NCBI RefSeq assembly: GCF_014640615.1
Contig: NZ_BMHH01000019.1
Span: forward strand, 1-64,000
DNA: 64,000 nt
Reading direction: 5' to 3'
Source: Paramesorhizobium endophyticum
GTDB taxonomy: Bacteria > Pseudomonadota > Alphaproteobacteria > Rhizobiales > Rhizobiaceae
Made by a program: the position numbers and the translations under genes. Of the stretch, positions 8,282 to 15,889 are shown one piece after another; position 1 is the stretch's first letter, and each line of letters starts with the position of its first letter. Under the pieces are notes generated by a model. That model worked only from the letters and a program-made list of their open reading frames with translations. It did no database searches and was not told the origin of the DNA.

Positions 8282-8966
8282 CGGCGTGCCTTTCTCGAGC
8301 TCAACGGCCGAATTCTCAACGATGTCAATGGCGAGGCTCAGGCGCTGCCCGCGCTCAAGAACCTGCCGCAGGGCGTTCGGCTGGTCGAACAGGGAGAATT
8401 GCAGCGCAGTTCCGAATTGTTCCAAAGCTTCGGCATTGCCATGGCAATCGGTGTCTTCTGCATCTATGCCGTGCTGGTTTTGCTCTTTCACGATTTCCTT
8501 CAACCGCTGACGATCCTCATGGCGCTACCGCTGTCATTCGGTGGGGCTCTGTTGCCGCTGGTTATCACCGGTAGGAGTTTCTCCATGCCCGCCGTGAACG
8601 GCTTGCTCATGCTCATGGGCGTTGTGACGAAGAACTCGATCCTGCTGGTCGAATACGCCATCATGGCGCGGCGGCATGGCGCGATTCGATGCTCTCGTCG
8701 ACGCCTGCCACAAGCGGGCACGTCCCATCGTGATGACCACGATCGCCATGGGATGCGGCATGCTGCCCGTGGCCTTTAGCCTCAGCGGCGGCGATTCGAG
8801 TTTCCGCCAACCCATGGCAATCGTCGTCATCGGTGGCCTGCTGACCTCGACGTTCCTCAGCCTCCTGGTCATCCCCGTCATCTTCACATTCGTCGATGAC
8901 TTCCTCGAACTCCTCAAACGGTTAAGGAAGTCTCTTCCCTGCCCCCTCTCAGTCCGCCGCATCTGA
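8282..8966 (+). pseudogene. RND multidrug efflux pump, C-terminal remnant with frameshift
   Basis: The plus-strand frame shows the start of the last periplasmic segment (LPALKNLPQGVRLVEQGE), then RND transmembrane segments (GIAMAIGVFCIYAVLVLLFHDF, read in two pieces; GVVTKNSILLVEYAIMAR). Near 8670 the frame shifts. The protein continues in the next frame with RARPIVMTTIAMGCGMLP, GDSSFRQPMAIVVIGG and the final helix. This is the C-terminal quarter of an AcrB/MexB-type transporter, with the remaining three quarters missing and a deletion at the ARR/HGMAR joint. It abuts the truncated SDR gene head to head. Confidence 0.85.
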
Positions 8967-9095
8967 CCTGTCTATCGTTCTTTCGAAATTTCTGCGTCCT
9001 CTTGAAGATTGTTTCGGGTATCCATGGCAGCGCCCATGAGACAGAACTGGCTTAAAGGATTTTCGGCTCATCGTAGCTAATCAAAGGAAGCGAAG

Positions 9096-9345
9096 ATGAG
9101 ACGGAAAACCGGGCCGCAGACATCGACGGCCGAGAAGACGATCAAAGACATCCGCCGCGCCACGCGCAAGCACCATTCGGCGGAGGATAAAATCCGCATC
9201 GTGCTGGAAGGACTGCGCGGTGAAGACAGCATTGCCGCGATTTGCCGCCGCGAAGGGATCGCCGAGAGCCTGTATTATAGCTGGTCGAAGGAATTCCTTG
9301 AAGCGGGCAAGAAGCGGCTTGCAGGCGACACCGCCCGTTGCGATG
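9096..9345 (+). mobile_element. IS3-family transposase OrfA, truncated
   Basis: The reading frame opens with an AAAGGAAG ribosome site and encodes the helix-turn-helix DNA-binding OrfA of an IS3-family element: KHHSAEDKIRIVLEGLRG, then SIAAICRREGIAESLYYSWS and EFLEAGKKRLAGDTAR. After about 83 residues the similarity stops and the frame runs into sequence that resembles an AraC regulator tail. No OrfB integrase (DDE) is present downstream. It is a non-autonomous insertion sequence remnant. Confidence 0.8.
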
Positions 9346-9467
9346 ATCTGCGGATTCAAGGACGTAAGGACGTCTCGCATTTCAGCAAAGCTTTCCGATC
9401 AAAGTACCGGCAACCGCCCTCATCCGTACGGCGCAAGTCAATTATCGGTTCGGAAGCCGAACCCTGA
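9345..9467 (+). pseudogene. AraC-family regulator C-terminal fragment
   Basis: The end of the preceding frame reads VSHFSKAFRSKYRQPPSSVRR, the second helix-turn-helix of AraC-type regulators (usual form GFxDxSxFxRxFRxxYGxxPxxYR). Just upstream, the matching GFKD is in another frame. The two are separated by a perfect tandem 8-bp duplication, AAGGACGT at 9358-9365 and 9366-9373. Removing one copy restores GFKDVSHF. This is the tail of a lost regulator gene fused to the IS3 remnant. Confidence 0.65.
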
Positions 9468-9510
9468 CTTGTTGCGATCATGCACGGTGCGCTTTTGCTG
9501 TCGCCAGTCA

Positions 9511-10725
9511 CTAAGGTGCTGTTTTTACGAACAGCGCTATGAACAATGCAGCAACAAGCATCACGACGCTGCCTGCGATGAACACCCCGACAATGCCGCT
9601 CAGGCCGAACATGAGGCCCCCGGTTGCAGCTCCGGCGGCGATAGCTCCCTGCACCGAGGCAACCACCATTCCACCAGCGCTCTCTGCCTGATCGGGAACC
9701 GAACGCGCCACCCAGGTCGACCAGGCGACCGGTACGCCACCGAATGCCAAACCCCAGAACGCTACCAGAAGTGCCAGCCCAAGGCCCGAGACAGGCAGGA
9801 AGACGAGCGTCAGACCAGCTACACCAACCAGTGCCGGCATCAGCACGAGCGTTGAATGCAGACTCCGTTCCATCAACCGTCCACCAAGGAGAGTGCCGGC
9901 GAAGTTCGCCACGCCGAAACCAAGCAACATCAGCGCCAGCACATCGGAATTAACGCCAGCAGTGCTTTCCAGAAATGGCCGGATATATGTGAACAGCGCA
10001 TAATGACCGGTATGTGCCAGAATGCAGCCCAGCATGCCAATGGCAATGCCCGGACGCAGCACAATGTGCAGCACCGTCCCCAGTCCGGCCGTGGTTTTGC
10101 GAGGGGCCAGCCGCGGCAAAGTGAAAAGCTGAAAGACCAGTGTCACCAGCCCGATAGCCGCTGCTGCATAAAAGGCGCTACGCCACCCGAACAACTCTCC
10201 CAGATAACTGCCAAGCGGAACGGAGACGACGGTCCCCACAGCGATACCGCTGAAGACAATCGACAGCGCTCGTGGAAAAAGTACGGTGGGCACCAGCCGC
10301 ATCGTGACGGCCGCAGCCATGGCCCAGAAGCCACCAAGGGCAATGCCGAGAAAGACACGCATCACCAACAGGATCGTCATGCTGGAGGAGACCGCCACCA
10401 GTAAGTTGGAGGCGATCATCAACGTGGTAAAGGCCAGGAGCACGACCCGCCGGTCAAGCGCTCTTGTCAAAACCGGCACGAACAGACCGGAAAACAGGGC
10501 GACCACCGCGGTTATGGTGACGGCTTGCCCGGCCAAAGCCTCAGACACGCCAAGTTCAACGGCCATGGGGGTCAGGAGGCTGGCAGGAAGATACTCTGCC
10601 GTCAGCAGGCCGAATACGCCCATTGTCAGCGAGAGCACCGCAAGCCATACGGCGGATACAGGTGCTTCATGCGTTGTGTCATCGCGCTCTGTGTCTAGTG
10701 CAGAGTTGCCAGCGATATCAGTCAT
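9511..10725 (-). CDS. MFS transporter, NepI-like (purine ribonucleoside efflux family)
   Basis: A 12-helix major facilitator exporter of about 404 residues. The N-terminal half closely follows E. coli NepI, a proton-linked exporter of inosine and related ribonucleosides: EYLPASLLTPMAVELGVSE, then GQAVTITAVVALFSGLF, DRRVVLL, and RVFLGIALGGFWAM. I took the start at 10725 (MTDIAGNS) because GAAGGAA lies eight bases upstream; an ATG at 10746 is open but lacks this spacing. It is divergent from an AraC-family gene and shares a palindromic control region with it, so it is probably that regulator's target. The true substrate cannot be read from sequence. Confidence 0.85.
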   Translation of the reverse strand: MTDIAGNSALDTERDDTTHEAPVSAVWLAVLSLTMGVFGLLTAEYLPASLLTPMAVELGVSEALAGQAVTITAVVALFSGLFVPVLTRALDRRVVLLAFTTLMIASNLLVAVSSSMTILLVMRVFLGIALGGFWAMAAAVTMRLVPTVLFPRALSIVFSGIAVGTVVSVPLGSYLGELFGWRSAFYAAAAIGLVTLVFQLFTLPRLAPRKTTAGLGTVLHIVLRPGIAIGMLGCILAHTGHYALFTYIRPFLESTAGVNSDVLALMLLGFGVANFAGTLLGGRLMERSLHSTLVLMPALVGVAGLTLVFLPVSGLGLALLVAFWGLAFGGVPVAWSTWVARSVPDQAESAGGMVVASVQGAIAAGAATGGLMFGLSGIVGVFIAGSVVMLVAALFIALFVKTAP

Positions 10726-10740
10726 CCAGGTTCCTTCCAT

Positions 10741-10810
10741 AATCAATCAGGTTGACCGGAACCTAGACATCGAATGCAGGACGATCTATGATCTATCAAC
10801 CTGATTGTTT
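10741..10810. promoter_or_regulatory. Palindromic operator between exporter and AraC gene
   Basis: CAATCAGGTTGA (10744-10755) and its exact reverse complement TCAACCTGATTG (10796-10807) are 40 bp apart in the divergent control region. The second half lies in the first codons of the AraC-type gene. Spaced half-sites of this kind suit a dimeric regulator controlling both genes. Confidence 0.55.
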
Positions 10811-11798
10811 GATAGAAACTCCTGACATAGCCTTGCAAGATTCGTTCGCGCTCTCCTCTGACCTCGTTAGCGAGTTGCTGTCCGGCATGCGCCTGCGCGG
10901 TGTCCAATACCGTCGCATACAGACGGGGCCGGAGTTTGGTATCAGCTTTGACGCCCAACCTGGTCATGCCTATTTCCACTACCTTGCCGTGGGGAACGCG
11001 CTCTTGCGGAGCGCGGACGGCACGTTGCACAGGCTATCGGCAGGCAGCGCCGTTCTTGTGCCCCAAGGTGAAAACCATGCGTTGCTGTCGGACAATAACG
11101 TCTCAGTGCAGCCTATCGATAGCTTTGCTACCGCCGCCCTTGGCGACACTGTCAGTGGGGTGGACACCTGCCCCAGCACCAGCACGATACCAAGCGCCAT
11201 CCTGTTTTATGGCTGCATGGAGTTCGATCTCGGCGGGATGCAGGGACTTGGTAAGCTGATGCCACCCTTCATGCTGGCTGACGCCCAGAACAGCCGCTAT
11301 CCGGGGCTGGTGCCCATTTTTACCAGCATGAAGAATGAAATCTGCTCGGGCCGGATCGGGTTTGCAGGCATACTCGCGCGACTGGCTGAGGTGATGGCCG
11401 CCATGATCGTGCGAGGCTGGATAGAATGCGGCTGCGACGACGCCTCCGGCCTAGTTGCAGCCTTGCGCGATCCGCGACTGGCCCGGGCCATTCTAGCGCT
11501 ACATCGGCACCCCGGCCGTGACTGGTCGGTGGAAGAACTGGCGGCGGAATGCAATATTTCCCGTTCGGTCTTTGCGGGGCGTTTTCAGTCTACGATTGGT
11601 ATCCCGCCGCTACGATATGCTGCGGAACTTCGAATGAGGCTTGCGGATCAATGGTTGACCCGCGACAGACTTACCATAGACACTGTCGCGCATAGGCTCG
11701 GCTATACGTCTCAAGCCGCCTTTAGCCGTGCCTATAAGCGTGTGACCGGCCACCCTCCAGGGGCCGGCCGGCAGAGAAGGCTTTTAACAACATCGTGA
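10788..11798 (+). CDS. AraC-family transcriptional regulator with N-terminal cupin
   Basis: 336 residues. The N-terminal half is a cupin-type ligand-binding domain (LLSGMRLRGVQYRRIQTGPEF, read to residue 55; GNALLRSADGTLHRLSAGS with the family's DLxxGD-like turn). The C-terminal hundred residues form two helix-turn-helix motifs: WSVEELAAECNISRSVFAGR and IDTVAHRLGYTSQAAFSRAY, then KRVTGHPPGAGR. An AGGAC ribosome site precedes ATG 10788, although the start could be later, as the cupin core begins near residue 27. It is divergent from the NepI-like exporter and probably regulates it. Confidence 0.88.
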   Translation: MIYQPDCLIETPDIALQDSFALSSDLVSELLSGMRLRGVQYRRIQTGPEFGISFDAQPGHAYFHYLAVGNALLRSADGTLHRLSAGSAVLVPQGENHALLSDNNVSVQPIDSFATAALGDTVSGVDTCPSTSTIPSAILFYGCMEFDLGGMQGLGKLMPPFMLADAQNSRYPGLVPIFTSMKNEICSGRIGFAGILARLAEVMAAMIVRGWIECGCDDASGLVAALRDPRLARAILALHRHPGRDWSVEELAAECNISRSVFAGRFQSTIGIPPLRYAAELRMRLADQWLTRDRLTIDTVAHRLGYTSQAAFSRAYKRVTGHPPGAGRQRRLLTTS

Positions 11799-12058
11799 GC
11801 GGCCAATTCCGCCATTAACCGCCTTGTGACAGACCCGCTTCAGTTTAGGTAGTCAGACAGGAAAGAGCGTACCATCGAAGGAATGGCTCGTTCGGCGGTT
11901 GGATGACGTCCCTGGGAGCTTGGCCCAATGCTGCCTAGGGAAGGTCATGTAGGCGAGCACATCTTCTTCGGCGCTATCCATGAGGTGTGCCAGTTTGGGA
12001 ACCTTCGGCCTGATCTGGTCGGCAACGAGCTATGATGGGAATTGGGTGATGGGGCCGA

Positions 12059-12825
12059 TCAGGCGGCGCGGTTATCTGGTGTTGCCGACTCTGCGACACC
12101 ATCGGTGAATTTGACGCCTGCGATAACCTTTGGCAACTGATTTTCGCCCTTCAGCCGCCGCCAGGTTGTCGCGGCGCTCATGACGAGCTTGAAGACCATG
12201 AGGCGGGCCGTCTTATGCGACAGCGCCCCCTTGGCGCGGACGGTCCGATGCCGGACGGTGGCGAAGACGCTTTCGATCGGATTCGATGTGCGCAGATGGT
12301 CCCAATGCTCGGCCGGGAAGTCAAAGAAGGTCAGCAGCGCCTCGCGGTCCTTCGTCAGGCAGTCGACGGCCTTTGAATACTTGGCCGCGTATTTGTCGAC
12401 GAAGGCGGCCATGGCGGCCTCGGCGCTCGCCCGGTCCGGCGCATCGCGGATTTCCCTCAGGTCGGCCTTCATGTTCGGCTGCACCGATTTGGGAACCTTG
12501 TTGAGCACGTTGAGGCCCTTGTGCTGCCAGCAGCGCTGACATAGCGGCGCGCCGACAGGTCGCGGCGTTGCCAGCGATCATAGTCAACCTGCCACTCCTC
12601 CTTCAGCCGTCCGATCACCGATGGCGACAGGTTCGGTGCATCCTTGCCCATCAGGGCGGCCAGCGCCTCCTGGAAATTGCCGGTCGAGATACCGCGCAGG
12701 TAAAGGACCGGAAGCAGCGCATCGAGGCTTTTCGTCCGCCGTGCCCACCTCGGCAGGATCGCCGAGGTAAACGTGATGCGGTCCTCGGTCGAGGCTTCCA
12801 AAGCCCGGTCGCGCAAGGTGGCATC
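12059..12825 (-). mobile_element. IS256-family transposase remnant B (internal deletion)
   Basis: Two segments of a mutator-type (IS256) transposase lie in different frames. The upstream segment carries ITFTSAILPRWARR, LYLRGISTGNFQEAL and QRRDLSARRY. The downstream segment carries CWQHKGLNVLNKVPKSVQ, LTFFDFPAEHWDHLRTSNP and the C-terminal KVIAGVKFTDGV. The central part with the first two catalytic Asp residues is deleted at about 12540, where the frame also shifts. The conserved RTSNPIES region with the final acidic residue remains. It cannot be active. The 260 bp to its left (11799-12058) show no gene. Confidence 0.85.
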
Positions 12826-12995
12826 GATCCAAAGGTACGGCCAGTCACCTTCGATAGGCCGGGTGAGGAAGGCTTTACCTTGCCATCGATTTCCTCGCAC
12901 AAGCGGCTGACCTGGCTCTTCGAAATGCCGCTCATGCCCATCGCCTTGACCAGATCGTCAACAGAGCGGGGCGAGATGCCCTGAATGAATGGGCA
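12826..12995 (-). mobile_element. IS256-family transposase remnant A
   Basis: A short internal fragment of a different IS256 subgroup: ISPRSVDDLVKAMGMSGISK, SQVSRLCEEIDGKV and, after a one-base frameshift near 12890, FLTRPIEGDWPYLWIDAT, which contains the first catalytic Asp. At 12826 it changes without a gap into remnant B, which resembles a separate transposase lineage. Its outer end stops within about 20 bp of the fhuB stop codon, so insertion or deletion occurred directly behind fhuB. Confidence 0.8.
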
Positions 12996-13009
12996 GATCA
13001 GGCTGCCGG

Positions 13010-14980
13010 TCAGCGGTTCTTCCAGAGGAGCCAGATGATGTAAGGACCACCGATGAGGGTCGAGACCAACCCGACAGGCAGCTGATAGGGAAACATGGCA
13101 TTTCGCCCGATCCAATCGGCCAGTATCATGATCAGCGTTCCCGTGAGTGCCGATGCCGCGAGATGCATGAGCGTTGTCCGGAAACCGAGCAGACGCGCGA
13201 TATGGGGAGCCATCAGTCCGACGAAGCTGATCGGCCCCACCAGCAAAGTCGATCCCGCCACCATAACGGACGACAGCAAAAGCAGCGCCAGCCGCCCTTT
13301 TGCCACGCCCATTCCCAGCGCCGACGCCGTCAAGGGACCGAGCATGAGAATGTCCAGCCAGCGCCTGGACATAAAAACGCCCAGCACGCAGGGCAATGCA
13401 ATCATCGCCGCTATCGACACGCGATCCCAGCCAACCCCATAGGTAGAGCCAGCCAGCAGGCCCATCATGTCCAGCAGGCGCGGATCGCCAGCCGCCAGAA
13501 GCGCTGTGAACAGCGCTCCGCAAAAGGTCGTGACGGCGACACCCGCAAGAAGCATGCGTTCGGGGGCGAAACCGGTTCGCCTGCCAAGCCAGAGCATCGA
13601 TGCAAGCGTAAGAAATGCGCCGCCCGCTGCCCCTGCGAGATGCCACTGGTTTCCGGTGGCGGGCAGAAAAATCACCGTCAGGATCATTCCCAGCATTGCA
13701 CCCGATGAGACGCCCAGTACTTCCGGGCTTGCCATTGGATTGTTCAGAAGGCGTTGCAGCATCGCCCCGGCCAGCGACAGCATGCAGCCGGCCAGAACGG
13801 CGGCGAACACGCGCGGTCCGCGCCATTCGAGAAAAGCACCGAAGACGGGATCGAGGGCGAGTTGCATTCCCTGGCCCGTCCAGCTCGCGGAAAGGCCGAG
13901 GGCGATGGCAGGCACAAGGGCCACCATCGAACTGGCAATCCACAGCCAGGAACGGTCAGGAGCGTTCGCCTCAAATGTTCCCGCTGACGGCACGGATTGC
14001 GTGCGCACGCGCCGCAAAAGCAGGAGCAATATCGGCGCGCCGATCGCTGCCGTGACGATTCCGGTCGGCACTTCATAGAAACCGCCACCGGCGATCTGGG
14101 CAAGCTGGTCGGCAATCCACAACAGGACAGCGCCTATCGGCGGCGACCAGACGATTTGCGCGGAGGCCGTTCGCGCCCCGCAAAGGCGCGCCAGCCACGG
14201 CGCGACAAGTCCGACAAATCCCATGTCGCCAACATTGCTAACCACCAGTGCGCTCAGGACAACCGCAGCAAGCAAAGCTATCAATCTCACCTGCACTATC
14301 GGCAGGCCGAGGCTTTGTGCCTGACCATCGCCAAGGGCCATCAGCGTCAGGGGTCGTACCAGAAAGGCCATGCCGAAGCCGATGACGCACAGCGCCGGCG
14401 CCAGCACGATAACGCCCGACCAGCCGTTCTGAAGCAGGGAACCGGCGCTCCAGATGAAAACACTCGCCAGTTGTTCCTGATGAAACAGGCTGATGCCATA
14501 TTGAACTGCCCCGCAATAGAGACTGATGAGCAGGCCCGCCAGAATGAGCACGACGGGCGAGAAATGGCGGCGCATGGCGATCGTGAAGACGAGCATGGTC
14601 GCTGTCGCGGCCCCGACGACTGCGATCAGCTCACGGCTGTATGCCAATGCGGAGGGCGCGATGGCGATGGAGATCGTCAGGGCAAGTTGCGCGCCCGCAG
14701 CCGTCCCAAGGGTCGTCGGAGACGCCAGCGGGTTGCGGAGCACGAGCTGGAAGATCGTACCGGCCAACGCAAGGCAGGCACCGGCCAGAAGGCTGACCGC
14801 GAGACGCGGCAAGTCGCTGTAGACGAACAGGATATGTTCTGTCGTGCCTTCAGCCGCGATCAGCGCCGGCCAGCGCGGCAATGTGGGGAGAGTTATGCTG
14901 GTGAACCCAATTGCAAGCCCGCCCAACAGCAGGAGCAACAGCGCTGGACCCGCAATGAAATTACCGCGTTCCGCTTTCAT
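13010..14980 (-). CDS. fhuB: Iron-siderophore ABC permease, fused FecCD/FhuB type
   Basis: An inner-membrane permease of 656 residues made of two tandem FecCD (BtuC-like) domains, as in E. coli FhuB. Each half shows the family signatures: LAGTIFQLVLRNPLASPTTL and LAGAMLQRLLNNPMASPEVL, later GFVGLVAPWLARL and SFVGLMAPHIARLLG. The start at 14980 overlaps the fhuD stop as ATGA, which argues for coupling and against the longer open frame. It ends cleanly (IIWLLWKNR). The ATP-hydrolysing partner FhuC, normally alongside, is missing; IS256 debris starts about 15 bp downstream. Another replicon locus would have to supply the ATPase. Confidence 0.93.
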   Translation of the reverse strand: MKAERGNFIAGPALLLLLLGGLAIGFTSITLPTLPRWPALIAAEGTTEHILFVYSDLPRLAVSLLAGACLALAGTIFQLVLRNPLASPTTLGTAAGAQLALTISIAIAPSALAYSRELIAVVGAATATMLVFTIAMRRHFSPVVLILAGLLISLYCGAVQYGISLFHQEQLASVFIWSAGSLLQNGWSGVIVLAPALCVIGFGMAFLVRPLTLMALGDGQAQSLGLPIVQVRLIALLAAVVLSALVVSNVGDMGFVGLVAPWLARLCGARTASAQIVWSPPIGAVLLWIADQLAQIAGGGFYEVPTGIVTAAIGAPILLLLLRRVRTQSVPSAGTFEANAPDRSWLWIASSMVALVPAIALGLSASWTGQGMQLALDPVFGAFLEWRGPRVFAAVLAGCMLSLAGAMLQRLLNNPMASPEVLGVSSGAMLGMILTVIFLPATGNQWHLAGAAGGAFLTLASMLWLGRRTGFAPERMLLAGVAVTTFCGALFTALLAAGDPRLLDMMGLLAGSTYGVGWDRVSIAAMIALPCVLGVFMSRRWLDILMLGPLTASALGMGVAKGRLALLLLSSVMVAGSTLLVGPISFVGLMAPHIARLLGFRTTLMHLAASALTGTLIMILADWIGRNAMFPYQLPVGLVSTLIGGPYIIWLLWKNR

Positions 14981-15885
14981 TGGCCTATGGTCCGGATGAT
15001 TTCGGTCAGCGCCGCAGTAAAACGCATCGCCGATGGCAGGCCGCCGAATGTCCACAACGCAGGGATCGCGTGGAACCGGCCGGCCCTGACGAATGGAAGG
15101 CTGTTCCAAAGCTGACTGTCGGCGAGGCCTTGCGCTACGCGAGGTGGAATGGGTCCCAGATTGATGACCAAGGCCTCTGCTTCGCCGTTTATCCCATCAA
15201 AACCGATATTGGCATAACCCCACAAATTGCCGGGCCTGTCCCAGGCGTTTCTCAGGCCCGCCGCTTGCAGCGGATGCTGGAAAAGACTGTTCGAGCCGTG
15301 AACCATGACATGCCGTTCATCGATGATGGTAACAAGATAGACCGGTCTGCCCCGCATGCGGCCCGACACGCCTGCAAGTCCTTTCAGGGTGGCCTCCGCC
15401 TGACCGAGATAGGCCTTTGCCTCGGTTTCCCGGCCCGTCGCCCGCCCCAGTTCCGTCAGCACACGGCTGGCATTGTCGAAAGGCGTATCGTTTGCGTCAA
15501 AGACGGCATAGCTCTTCACCGGCGCGACACGCCCGAGCTTTTCGGCAAAGGCGACATAGCCGGGATTGACGACGATGAGGTCGGGAGCCGATCTCTGGAT
15601 CGCTTCGAAATTCGGCTCGATGCGAAGCCCGATGTCGAGCACCGTCTCCGGCAGGCGCGCATCGACGAGCCGTCGGTAGTTATTTATTTCCGGCAAGGCA
15701 ACGGGCGTCACATCCAGCGCAACAAGCGATTCCGCAAGGCCCCAGTCCAGGGCGGCGACCCGTGGTCTGAAGGCTAGGGCAGCGCTGGCCCTTTGGCCGC
15801 CGGCCAAAAAGCAAGGGGCGGCAATCAGGCCAGCCAGCGCGGCGCGGCGGGTTACACTTCCTCTCACGAGTTCATGGCTATGCAC
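14977..15885 (-). CDS. fhuD: Iron-siderophore ABC substrate-binding protein, FhuD type
   Basis: A 302-residue periplasmic binding protein that carries ferric siderophore from the outer-membrane receptor to the permease. The N-terminus has a twin-arginine signal (TRRAALAGLIAAPCFLAGG, cleavage near ASA). The mature part has the class III binding-protein pattern (RVAALDWGLAESLVALDVTP, APDLIVVNPGY, LTEIIRTIG). The gene starts four bases after the receptor stop, and its stop overlaps fhuB, so receptor, binding protein and permease form one transcript. The hydroxamate preference suggested by the FhuD likeness is inference. Confidence 0.9.
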   Translation of the reverse strand: MHSHELVRGSVTRRAALAGLIAAPCFLAGGQRASAALAFRPRVAALDWGLAESLVALDVTPVALPEINNYRRLVDARLPETVLDIGLRIEPNFEAIQRSAPDLIVVNPGYVAFAEKLGRVAPVKSYAVFDANDTPFDNASRVLTELGRATGRETEAKAYLGQAEATLKGLAGVSGRMRGRPVYLVTIIDERHVMVHGSNSLFQHPLQAAGLRNAWDRPGNLWGYANIGFDGINGEAEALVINLGPIPPRVAQGLADSQLWNSLPFVRAGRFHAIPALWTFGGLPSAMRFTAALTEIIRTIGQ

Positions 15886-15889
15886 CGGA

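Noticed and set aside
8213-8503. 96-residue minus-strand frame over the SDR/RND joint
   Set aside because: It is antisense to recognisable RND coding sequence and has no motif of its own.
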